A stretch of DNA of 64,000 nucleotides. It comes from Vanrija pseudolonga. Its lineage: Eukaryota; Basidiomycota; Tremellomycetes; Trichosporonales; Trichosporonaceae. Under the pieces are notes generated by a model. That model searched no databases. It had not been told where the DNA came from and saw only the letters and a program-made list of their open reading frames with translations. The stretch spans positions 3,534,001 to 3,598,000 of the forward strand of contig NC_085850.1 in assembly GCF_020906515.1 (NCBI RefSeq). The letters are read 5' to 3'. How positions within the stretch are numbered: position 1 is the first letter of the stretch; every line of letters begins with the position of its first letter. The position numbers were made by a program, and so were the translations under genes. Below, one piece after another: positions 46,022 through 55,833 of this stretch.

Positions 46022-46720
46022 TGTGTTGGGTGTGGGGTGGGTGGTGTTCTCTGATGTTCCCTACTGCTTTATGCATGCTCGATGGGCACTATGTAGTGCC
46101 CACCTCGCCACTCGTACCCAGGCCGACGCCGACCCCGATGGCAAGGCACTGTCGGCGGACTCGGAGGCACCCGCCACATGCCACACACGACGGCGGCGTC
46201 GTATGGGGTCGAGAACTTCTGGCCGGCGCTGGGTCCGAGCTTGCGTCATGGTGCATACATTTATGGTGGAGTAGAGCATATGTGCATGGGGCATGCTTGA
46301 ATCGCGGTCGTGGTGCGTGCATGCTCTCCACATGCTCGCCACCCTGCGCGCGTGCGGCCCCAGGCCCCAGGCAGGGGCGCGTCAGATGGCGCTTGAGGGC
46401 GTCCCGAAGTCCATATCCTCGAGGCTCGCGGATGGCTCGCTGCTGTTGGATGCCACCAAGACCGACAGACATGCCCATCCCTCGTTGTGTTCGTTGTGTG
46501 CTTCACGCCACGCCGTCGCCGCATGCACAGAGTCGCTCCCTCCCCAGCATTCCATCCCGAGACGCCTCCTCCGCACGAGGCACCCACCTCCCTCGCACAC
46601 GCACAGATCGCAGCGCGACGACCCCAGCGGCGCCACTGAAGCGGGCCACAACACGACTGACTGACTCAACTGTGCTCACTCTTCTCTTCTCGACTCTTCT
46701 CTCTCTCACCTTCACACACA
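46022..46720. promoter_or_regulatory. Divergent region between lipase and eight-Cys member 6
   Basis: Outward-facing starts 700 bp apart. TTTATG near 46070 could be the lipase TATA element on the minus strand. A CT-rich leader (46675-46710) precedes member 6. Confidence 0.45.
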
Positions 46721-47666
46721 ATGCTCGCCCGCACCACGCTCCTCTTCGTCCTCGTCCTCGCGGCCGTGAGCGGTACGTTGGCGTCCGTCTCGCCGCTCGC
46801 TCTGTCTGACCAGCCCGCAGCCCTCGCGGCGCCCGACCGTGCCGACCTGGCTCGCGCGCACGCTGCTGCGCTCTACCGCCGCCAGGCGTCGGCGTCTGCT
46901 ACTGCTGGTGCCCAGAACAGCCTCGGCGGATCGCTCGGCACCAACGGCGTCGTGTACGCCACTGGCGCTGGCAACTCTGGTGAGCCGGTCGCGTGTCTCA
47001 GCTCGTGCACGACGTGGGACTCGCTTTACACCGGGTGCATGAACAACGACACGGCGAGCTGCTTTGGGATTTGCACGGTGAGGAGGCTCGGGCCGACGGG
47101 GCGCGCGCGCCAGCTGGCGCGTCGCGTCGTGGTTGTTGGGACAAAGGACCCCGTCCTTCGCAACGCTCACGCCCCCACGCGCAGCCATACAACTGGAACC
47201 AAGTCGTCGACTGCTTCAGCTGCACGGCCAAGGCCAACGGTCTGAACGCGACGGGCATCGACAACGTCAAGGCGTCGCTGACCAACCTGGCCAAGTCGTG
47301 CGCCGACGCCGGCTCACCCGTGGGCAGCATCGCGTCTCTGACGCTGAGGTACGTGCCCGCTGCGGATGTACCCCCGCTCACCCCAGCTCCACCACGACCA
47401 ACCTCTTCTCCGGGCTGACGGTCGCGACGCCGACGCCAGCGACCCCGACGAGCGGCCACAGCAGCAGCAGCAGCACGAACGGCGCTGTCGGCCCCGGGGG
47501 CGGTATCCCCATTGCGCCGGCGTCGACCAGCGGTGGCGGAGGCAACGGCAACGCACAGCCACCCGCCAGCTCCAAGCCCGCGTCGTCCGGCGCGGCGGCG
47601 GAGGACGCGCTCTCCCTCGCGGCCGTGTTCGTCGTCGTGCTCGCCTCGACGCTCGTGACGCTGTAA
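46721..47666 (+). CDS. GPI-anchored eight-cysteine surface protein, member 6
   Basis: Four exons (46721-46772, 46821-47077, 47185-47348, 47387-47666) encode 250 residues. The signal peptide is MLARTTLLFVLVLAAVSA, with a 48-nt phase-1 intron. A propeptide-like segment ends at LYRRQASA, a Kex2-type site. Domain: CLSSC, x9, C, x7, CFGIC, x10, CFSC, x25, C. A Thr/Pro/Ser/Gly stalk and tail DALSLAAVFVVVLASTLVTL follow. Like members 5 and 7 it has the x25 spacing and a phase-2 intron just after the domain, so these three form a subgroup. Confidence 0.85.
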
Positions 47667-48434
47667 CTAAGCAGCCAGCAGAATAATTACATGTCGTGTG
47701 TCGTCCCTTGTCATGACGTCGTCGCACTGCTTGTGTGGATTTAGTCGAGTGCCTAGATGCGCTGCGGTGATCAACGGGCCCGCGCAGGCCCAAAATAGAG
47801 CCTGCGGTGCCGTAGCTTTCTTTCGGCAGGGGTCACGCCGGGCGATGGTTGGTCGGGCGGTAGCTCGGACTGTGCAAGGGTGCCAAGAGGGCAGAGGCGG
47901 GGCGGGCGCCAACGTGACTGACCCGATCGGTGTGCGGACTGACGAGCTGACTGTTGTCGGCGCTGACCTCGGCGACGTTTGAAGGTATGTAGTCAAGTCA
48001 ACGCCGCCGACGTCCCCAACAACAACCTCTGTGCGCGGTAATGAACGGCGGTGACCACCATTCATTCCGCTGCCTGCTCCTCGTTTAACCCAGGTGTGCC
48101 GTACCCGCACGTGCAGCCGCGGCCAGGTGACCCCGCAAACGGTCGTGACTAGCACAGGTGCTAAGGCACCCGACCCAATCTGTCCAACCCAGTCTTGGCT
48201 GGCCAGGCAGGTCCAAATGACCCCAACCCAGTGGCAGACCGCGGGCATGAGATCGATTCGATTCCCCTGCCGCCTGCCTGCTCGAGAAACAACCCGCGCA
48301 CAGCACACAGCCTAGGTGCCCACCGACCGCGGCATGTATGGCATCCGCGACTCACGCACACAACATAAGCGCCGCGCAGGAGTGACGATGCAAGGTTCTT
48401 CTTCTTCTCCTCACCCCCAGCCTGCTCGCTCACC
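47667..48434. other. Intergenic region between members 6 and 7
   Basis: No gene supported; mixed-composition sequence with short overlapping frames on both strands. Confidence 0.4.
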
Positions 48435-49409
48435 ATGCTCGCGCTGCTGCTCGCCGCTGCTTGTGAGTTGTTGCACGCCTTGCCGTGGCCCAGCCCAGCT
48501 AACACCCCAGTGCCCCTCGCCTCCGCGGCGCACTATACCGCCGACCACATCTACGCGCTCGCCGTGCGCAACTTTGACCTTGTCGACCGCGCCGTGTCCT
48601 ACCCGACCGAGTGCCAGACGCCCTGCATCTCGTGGGACAATGTGTTTGCAAACTGCCAGGCGAACGCGCAGCAGTGTAACCAGATCTGCAACGTGGGTTC
48701 GGCGCGCCGCCTGGACGTCTGAACCTCCGCCTGCAACTGCTAACCCCCACCCCTCGCAGCCCGACAACTGGAACGGCATGCTCAACTGCTACAACTGCCT
48801 GGGCCGCGTGAACGGGTACACGCCGACGCAGGTCGCGAACCTCACGAGCTCGATCGGTGTTCTGAGCTCCTCGTGCCAGGCGCTCGGCACGCCGATCACG
48901 GGCCCGACGACGCTCTCCGCGGCCGCAGCGTGCGTTCTCTCCCCCTCCCACCCCCTGCCCCCGTCACTAACCCCCTCCTTAGGCCCAAGTACACGTCCCC
49001 CGCGCCCGACAGCGGCGCGAGCCCGAGCGCCGGCACTGGCGCTGGCGGCGCGGGCGGCAGCACCGCTAGCCCCACGGTCGCTGGCGGTGCTGGTGCCGGC
49101 AGCAGCGGCGGCGCAGGCGTCGGCGTCGGCGCGGGCGGTGTCGGCGGCGGAGGCGCCAGCGCTGGCGGCACCACTGCTCCCCCGGCCTCGACTGCCCCTG
49201 CTCCCGCCGCGTCGGCTGGCGGCGGCGGCGTCGGCGGGCTGCCGTTCAGCAACAACGCCGGCGGTGCGTCGTCGAGCCACGCGGCGGGCAGCGCGGCGGC
49301 GGCCCCGTCGGCGTCCGTCTCGGCCGTCAAGCCTAGCGGCGGCGTGCAGCTCGGCGTGTCGGCGCTCGCGGTGCTCGTGGCCGTTGTGGCCTTTGGCGTC
49401 TGCGCCTGA
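48435..49409 (+). CDS. GPI-anchored eight-cysteine surface protein, member 7
   Basis: Four exons (48435-48462, 48511-48692, 48760-48929, 48983-49409) encode 268 residues. The signal peptide is MLALLLAAALPLASA, split by a 48-nt intron. Domain: CQTPC, x9, C, x6, CNQIC, x10, CYNC, x25, C. The phase-0 intron again follows one residue after the fifth Cys. The long stalk is Gly/Ala/Ser (about 145-235), and the GPI tail is GVQLGVSALAVLVAVVAFGV. PDNWNGMLNC pairs with PYNWNQVVDC of member 6, showing close kinship. Confidence 0.85.
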
Positions 49410-50287
49410 TGGACTTAGGTGGTGTTCTTCTGACGGTGGAATAATGGGATGATTGATGCAAACCAGTCAGTGCGCGCGCGCGTCGATCTAGCTACTCACG
49501 CGTACTAACCCGCCTGACGCCGACTCACTGCTGCTCGAACATGCCAGGCTGCCAAGCAGACGACACCGACGTCATGCTCCTCGGGAGAAGCAGCGCGTAT
49601 CGCAGGCCATCGCGTATCAGTAGCCTGCCCAGACGACCACCCCGCACCTCGCCGAACTCGGACACGCACAATCTGTACTCGTCGCATGGCAGATTACAGA
49701 TGTCCCTGGGCGAAATACAAACGGCGTGCTGGGATTTGTATTGTCGCATTGTCATGCGGCACAGAACAGCGCCACGCCAGGGTGGGCGTGGCTTTCCCCT
49801 CTAATCCCACCGAGGCGATTGGGCAAGCCCACAGCCCACGCTGATCCCACTTGTGTGTGCGCCGCGGCGGCGGCGTAACGGACATCATGCATGTGCCTGG
49901 CGAAGTGGGACGAGACAGCATACAGTGAGCGAGCGCCGCGTCGGAAACCCCCGCCGAGTGCCTCCGTACCGCCGGCAGTGGTGCCTGAGCGCCGTGTACC
50001 ACACAATAGAGCGCGCTGATTGTGGCGCGTCGGACACCATCGCTCCGGTTCCAGGCGACCTTGTGCTGCTGATGCACGGAGCTCACCGGCCACGAACGGC
50101 CCATGGGTGGTACACAGCCGGGGGATACCGAGTGCATGGTGCGCGCGCGCGTGTATATTAACGGGTGCTGCAGGCGCCTAAGCTGCTCCTCACCAGCACA
50201 CACACAGCCATCCAACACAACTCAACCACACCGCTCCAAGCTACCAGCTCAGCTCAGCTACCAAAACCACACCACACCCTCCTTAAG
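49410..50287. other. Intergenic region upstream of the MLRQ-like gene
   Basis: No gene supported. GCGCGCGC followed by TATATTAA (about 50150-50160) may be the core promoter of the next gene. An A/C-rich leader follows. Confidence 0.45.
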
Positions 50288-50606
50288 ATGTTCGCCCGCG
50301 CCGCAGCCCGTTCCCTCCGCCCCGTCGCCACGCCTCTGCAGGCGACGAGCAAGCGCTTCGCGTCTGGCGCCCCTGCTTCCGGCAAGGAACGCCGCTACCT
50401 CCGTGGTGAGTGCGCCGACCTGTCTTGCCCTGTCCACCACCACTGACACGCACGCCCCAGACATGCCTGTCGACGTCTACCCCCTCGCGTTCCTCGTCAC
50501 CGTCGTCTGCTCCGGCTCGATCTACATGTGCGCGCACCACCTCATCACGGACAAGTCGCTCCGCCTCCTGCCCGACTCGGCGCGCGCCGAGGCCAAGAAG
50601 CACTAA
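50288..50606 (+). CDS. MLRQ/B12D (NDUFA4)-like mitochondrial inner-membrane protein
   Basis: Two exons (50288-50405, 50461-50606) encode 87 residues. The N-terminus MFARAAARSLRPV...TSKRFASG is Arg/Ser/Ala-rich without acids, a mitochondrial presequence. After DMPVDVYPLAF comes one membrane segment (LVTVVCSGSIYMCAHH) followed by LITDKSLRLLP. This layout resembles the small MLRQ/B12D family associated with complex I or complex IV. Assignment is by layout and size, not by alignment. It is a housekeeping gene inside an otherwise secretory island. Confidence 0.65.
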
Positions 50607-51967
50607 GCTGCTCGAGAAGAACGAAATTGTTGTACCCTGTACAACATCACCAACTGCCCATTCATTACTACTGCGAGGAGGAGCCCCAGAGCCACACCAG
50701 CCAACCCCAGAGCGGGAATGTACAAATAGATGGATGTAGAAGTGCCTACTACGAGAGAGCGCGCAGCGCGAGCGTGAGGACCGGCGGGGCGGGGCAGCCA
50801 GCGAGCGAGCGAGCCGGGTACGATGAGCTGCACCGGCACCAGCTTCAGCTTGGTTACCTCTCACGCAACCTCGTGACCCATTGCTCAGCCTCAGCCACAA
50901 GCCTCAGCCACACCGTCCACCCAGTCCCAACCCCCACCCCAGTCCCAGCCCCCCACCCACCCCCAACCCACCCGGAGACGTACGATGCCGACACGACCCA
51001 TCGGCAGCCCAGCGGCAGCCGCAGTTCCCCCGCCCGCGACCGCGGGGCCCAGTCCCACGCACGTGCCGCATAGACAATGGCGGCATATGGCCGCCGTGGT
51101 GGTGGCGGCGGCGTGAGCGGGGTGGAAGCCAGGGGAAGGGGTAGAGAGGGGTAGAGGACACTGGGCGTTGTGAAATGTGCGTTTCTGGCTGTGCGGGGCC
51201 CGGCACGGCGAGCTGCCTGCGCCACGGGCCTGGGTCGCCCTGCAACTGTCGATCGGCGTTACCAGCTGACCTCGAGCTGCGCAGCGACCTGCTCTTGGCG
51301 AGCTCGCTGCTAGCGGTGCTTTTGGCGAGGCTCGCCGAGTGTTTTGGCGACGCTGGCGCGTGGTGCATGCTGCATAACTGTCCGCCGCCGCCTACAGCCC
51401 AAGTCGAGTCCAAGTCCGCCCGTGGTCCGATTCGGAAATCGTGCCGCCACCACTCACTTCGGGACGCCACAGCGGGAGGCCCGTCAGCGTGCATTGTTGT
51501 ACTACTACTAGGCATGGCGCGGCGGGCCTCGACGCCTCGACGACGGCCTCGACCATCATCGTTTGATTGTTAGCAGCAGCGGCGCTCAGGCTCGGGCTGC
51601 ATGTCCCGCCCACCGCCCCCGCGCCATAGCACAGGGCTGGCGGTGATACTAATGACCATTGATGCAGTGTCTTGTCGCACTGCTGAAATTATAATCAGGG
51701 CGGAAATGGGCCGGGGCCCCCGCAGATGCGATGCGGTGTGCGGTGCTGCTGCCGGCGCGCCGGCGCTCGCTGCCTCGCCTCGGCGCGGACAGCAGCAGCA
51801 CCTGCCAAGTGCGCCGCCGCCGTGGTCGAGATCGCCCACTAGCTCTGTTCCACTCCGATCGCCGCCGCGCCACTGCATCATTGTCGCGGCGGCAGGGGAG
51901 CAAGGGGGATTGGCGAGCAGAGGAGCAAGCAAGCGAGGCGAGACGGCGCCGCCGACAAGACAAAGTG

Positions 51968-51975
51968 TATATATA
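51968..51975 (+). promoter_or_regulatory. Isolated TATATATA element
   Basis: An eight-base TATA run in GC-rich sequence with no gene assigned. The first plus-strand ATG after it is at 52414. Confidence 0.4.
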
Positions 51976-53164
51976 GGCAGCCGGGACGAGACGACATCCG
52001 CAGGGCCGGGCCCTCCTTTCTCCGTGCGTGTGGTGTGTTGTGGTGCAGTAGAACGAGCTGACGCCGGCTGCAGGAGGAGAAAGTGTGCGACGAGGCCAGC
52101 AGCACCAGCACCAGCACCAGCGAGCAGCGACAGCAACACACCAAGCAACCACTCCCGCGGCGAATCTTCGGCTTCGCCGCATACGCACAGGCAAATACAC
52201 GAATACACGGGCCCGCGACGGGGGTGCGCGCGAGGCGTGGAGCGAGCGCGAGCTGCACTGCGAGGCAGCATAGCAGCGGCATACACGAGCCGCCCAGCCC
52301 ACTGCACTACACTGCTGGCCTGCCAGGGGAGGACGAGCTGCACATACACGGGGCCAGGGGCAGACGCGTGCAAGAAACGTACGTACACACACGACGCGAG
52401 TAGCACATAGCGCATGCAGATAAACGTTGTTGCGCGCGAGCCGCCGTGGTGCCATGCCGCCGTGGGTACCGTGAGTATTGTCTGTCCGTCGCTCGCGCTG
52501 GCTGGCTGGCGCTGCCGAGCCGAGCCATCCGTACCGTACCGTAGGGGCTACTGCATTCCACCACGGCGCCGTAGTGCACCGCCCCGCGGCTTCTGCGACG
52601 AGGCGACCTACGTACGCGTGCGTGCTTGTGCGCGCGGGCGACAGAGACGCAGTGGTAGATGTTTGTCAACATGCCGCGGCGGCGCACGACAATGCCCCCG
52701 CGCAGACGTGGTCGCGCACAGCCAGAAGCCTAGTGCAATCCTCGCGTCCGATGTCGCCATGGGCGCCGTGTGGCTCTCGACTCGCGACTCGCGACTCGAC
52801 GCGCAGGCCACCAGCTGCGGCGCGGGCGTGCTTGCTTCCTTGTTGTGCAGGGTACGTGCCGCGGCGCAGACGCCGTGCCGCAGCCTTCATGCTCCTTTGC
52901 GCGCGCGCGGGCCCGCGCCCTCCCTCCTCACACTGCACACCTGCTCGTCCAGATCGGGCCAAAGCCACTAGACCCAGGCTGGCTGGCCGTTGGCCATGTT
53001 GGGGTGGAATGACGACTCGAAACGTCTTGGGGATGGTCCGCGCGTGGGCTGCGTCGCACGAGCGAGCATCGTGCGCGGTGCGCGTTGTGGCTGCCTGCCT
53101 GCCTGCCTGCATAGCTGTGTACTTACGCGCCCTCGTGCATGCTTCCTCGCGCTCGCTCGCCCAG

Positions 53165-53169
53165 TATAA
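53165..53169 (+). promoter_or_regulatory. TATA box of the 53238 mucin gene
   Basis: AGTATAAGACG lies 73 bp before the ATG, with a normal leader between. Confidence 0.6.
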
Positions 53170-53237
53170 GACGGCGCGTGCGAGGCCTGCGAGCGCACCT
53201 TTCCCCCATCGAAAGAACACCTCTGCCAACAAACAAG

Positions 53238-53878
53238 ATGCTCGCCCGTACCACCGTCGTCCTCGCCCTCGCGACCCGTGAGTGTGGCTCTGCTGCCTGC
53301 CTGCCTCAAACAAAACTGACACACTCGCAGTCGCTGTCGCCCAGTCGTGAGTCTACCGCTCGCTCGTGTGCCACGGTCACGCCCGCCGGCGTCGGCGTCG
53401 CACCCTCCCCTTTGGCCTGCTGACGACGACCTCTAGCACCACCACCGACGCCGCCGCCGCCTCGGGCACCGACGCCGTCGCCGCCTCGTCGGCTGACGCC
53501 TCGGCCGCTGCCACCGACGCCGGCTCGTCGGCCGGTGCCGACGCCTCGTCCGCTGCCCCCTCGGGCGCCTCGGCCGCCCCCACCGCCTCGGCGTCGCACA
53601 CGTCGGCCTCTGGCGCCGCTGCGCCTTCGTCGGCCGCCGCCGCCCCCTCCGCCGGCTCGTCGTCGCACGCCTCCGCGTCGGGCTCGGCTGCCGCTGCCTC
53701 GGGCTCTGCCTCGGGCGCCAAGTCGTCCGCCGCGGCTGCCTCGTCGTCGGCCGCGAAGAACGCGACCGCCTCGGCCTCCGCCAAGCCCGCCGCCGCCGGC
53801 CTCAACGCCCCCATCCCCGCCGCTGCCGTCGCCGCCATGGTCATCTCGGCCGTCGTCGGCGCCGCCGTCTCGCTCTAA
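53238..53878 (+). CDS. GPI-anchored Ala/Ser-rich mucin-like protein
   Basis: Three exons (53238-53277, 53331-53346, 53437-53878) encode 165 residues. The middle exon is only 16 nt. The signal peptide is MLARTTVVLALATLAVAQS, and its first residues match eight-Cys member 6 (MLARTT). The mature chain is built almost only of Ala, Ser, Asp, Gly and Thr with no cysteine. The tail LNAPIPAAAVAAMVISAVVG is GPI-like. Codons are almost all GCC/TCG, giving a very GC-rich exon that is open in all frames. Probably a heavily O-glycosylated wall protein. Confidence 0.78.
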
Positions 53879-54900
53879 GCGACACGCGCGTTTCGTTGTA
53901 GATGCCTCTTGGGCTGATGCTAGTTTTAATACCGATGAGTGGGTGGGTGCACGGGGCGTGTGCCGAGCGGTGGCCGGTGCGATGCCGATGCGTTCTGGGT
54001 GCTCTGTGCCTATCACTCTTGCTCACTCACTCACGACAGATTGCGATTTCCGTCGGTCCGCAAATGCGGCGATTGCGACTGATTGCTCCATTGTGGGTGG
54101 GTGGGCTGTGGACGCGGTGGATCTGGAAGCTGCAGGCTGCAGGCTGGAAGCTGCAGGTGGGCGAGCACACGACGCCATCTTGCCCCTCCAGGCATCCATC
54201 CATCAACAGACGCCGCCGCGGCCGCCGCGGTCCACCCATCTGCAGCTCGCACAAACCCCCATGAATGCTCGATTCCCGTCAATGCAGAGCTCCCGTGAAT
54301 GCAGCCTACAGCCTGCTGGCTGGAATCTAGAACGTGTGCTTGCAGGAAAGGCCGTTGCAGGGCAAGCTACTTTGAGCCAAACCTTGAGGAACAAGTCTGA
54401 CTGCCTGCCTGCTTAGCAGTCTTGCCTTCCGCGTACGCCACCGCCACTAGCTTGCCTTTTGCATTTTGTGCCCAGGATCCTGCAGAGGGCAAGTTGCCAG
54501 AGTTGGAGCCCTTGGCCAGACCAGAATGTCTCGATAGCCCTGTCTGCCTGCCCACCCTGGCCGGCCAGGTAGTGCATTGCCCAGGTCACCTGCCTCTCGC
54601 CGACTTCGCCGGGGACTGGACGCCACCTCGAACGCCTCCATTTGTGCCTCTTCTCGGTTGACCTGTCCTGTCGGCAACTACAATGCAATTTGATTGATGG
54701 CATCTCGTCGACCCTTCGCCGTGGTCCTGCTGCAGCTCCTCTCGCCGGCCAAGGACAGCCAGCACCACAACCATCAGCCCTATAAACACAAAAGGCGAAT
54801 GAGACATGCATGCAGCACACACGCACACCCCCAACAGAGATAGCACTGGCTGCTTGATTGTCGTTTTGCCCATCACACTAGTCTCGTCGCCACAACAATA
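53879..54900. other. Intergenic region with short CTGCAG-rich repeats
   Basis: CTGGAAGCTGCAGG repeats occur at about 54125-54160. No coding region supported. A CACACACGCAC leader precedes the next gene. Confidence 0.4.
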
Positions 54901-55328
54901 ATGAAGTTTGCGATCGTCGCCGCCCTCGCCCTCGCCGCCTCCGTCATGGCCGGTACGTTGTCGTGGCCCCGTATCCCGGCCGGCACAGGCGCTGACGGCC
55001 GCCTCGCAGCGCCCAACCTCGTGACGGACAACACCGAGTCGGTGCTCGACAACGCCTGCAGCGCAGAGTGCGACTTTGTGACCTTTGCCGCGCCCAAGCT
55101 CGGCGGCGAGGACGCCCACCCGCTCTGCAACGACGACGGACGGCGAGCGATGCGTGAGTCCCGCCAGCGCTCTGCCAGCCATGTTCCCCCACTGACGCAC
55201 ACTCAGTCCTCTGTGCCCAGTGCATCGACGAGGCGTACCCCGGGTCTGGGTACGAGCACTCTGCGCGGTCAGAGTACGACATTGTCATTGCCGCCTGCGA
55301 CCACCGCTCGCAGCCGTTCTGGCAGTGA
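54901..55328 (+). CDS. Small secreted six-cysteine protein, soluble relative of the eight-Cys family
   Basis: Three exons (54901-54952, 55010-55153, 55207-55328) encode 105 residues. The signal peptide MKFAIVAALALAASVMA is split by a phase-1 intron as in the eight-Cys genes. The mature pattern is CSAEC, x18, C, x10, CAQC, x24, C. The C-x3-C start and the C-x10-C-x2-C-x24-C end match the family, while one cysteine pair in the middle is missing. There is no stalk and no GPI tail, so it should be released. A small secreted effector-like protein is one reading; the function is unknown. Confidence 0.75.
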
Positions 55329-55833
55329 GGAGCGCGGCGCGGCGCGCCGAGCGGAGCGAGGCGAGACGCGGCGACAGTGCTTGGCCCAGTGCCATACCAC
55401 TTCATTACACTACCCACCACACAAACACGAACACAACCATCACGACGATGATACGAGAACGACACTGGGATTTTTGCGACTTGGACTTTTTTGGGCGGGC
55501 AGGCCAGCCCGGCGCTACGACGTACAGTAGCCGCATATGCATTATTAGTGTTTCTTTGCGTTTGTTGCTTGTTGCTCGTGTGCGCTGCTGCTGCTACGCG
55601 GGAGGACTACTTGCACCGCACATGCATGTCAGACGAGACGAGATGGCATCACACCGAACCTACGGCCAACCTACGGCGTGTCGGTGACTCCCGCGACATG
55701 GCGCCGCGCGGTGCCCCGGGATTTCCGCGACGAACACGTCGCATCACAGTCAGTGCCTAAGTTAATTGTCTTTGTCTTGTCGACTTTCATCTCCCCCTCC
55801 TCTCAAGCCTGCCGCCGCGCCGCAACACAAGTA
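55329..55833. other. Intergenic region before the mannosidase gene
   Basis: No gene supported. The flank contains GCATGC/CATGCAT words and no clear TATA box. Confidence 0.4.

Larger units (their letters stand above)
50607..53237. other. 2.6-kb gene-poor GC-rich interval
   Basis: Long open frames (51570-52455) exist on both strands at once and code for Arg/Ala/Cys/Pro-rich junk. High GC makes stops rare, so I do not call them genes. A strong TATATATA (51968-51975) followed by sequence with no plus-strand ATG for 400 bp might start a non-coding transcript. CAGCAC repeats lie near 52100. CTGCCTGC repeats lie near 53090-53110. Confidence 0.5.

Noticed and set aside
51570-52455. Three overlapping 270-280-residue open frames on both strands
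   Set aside because: High GC keeps all frames open; composition is Arg/Ala/Cys/Pro-rich, with no signal, domain or splice logic.
52414-53281. Plus-strand open frames before the 53238 mucin gene
   Set aside because: Arg/Ala-rich; they overlap in two frames and run into the clear promoter and start of the mucin gene.
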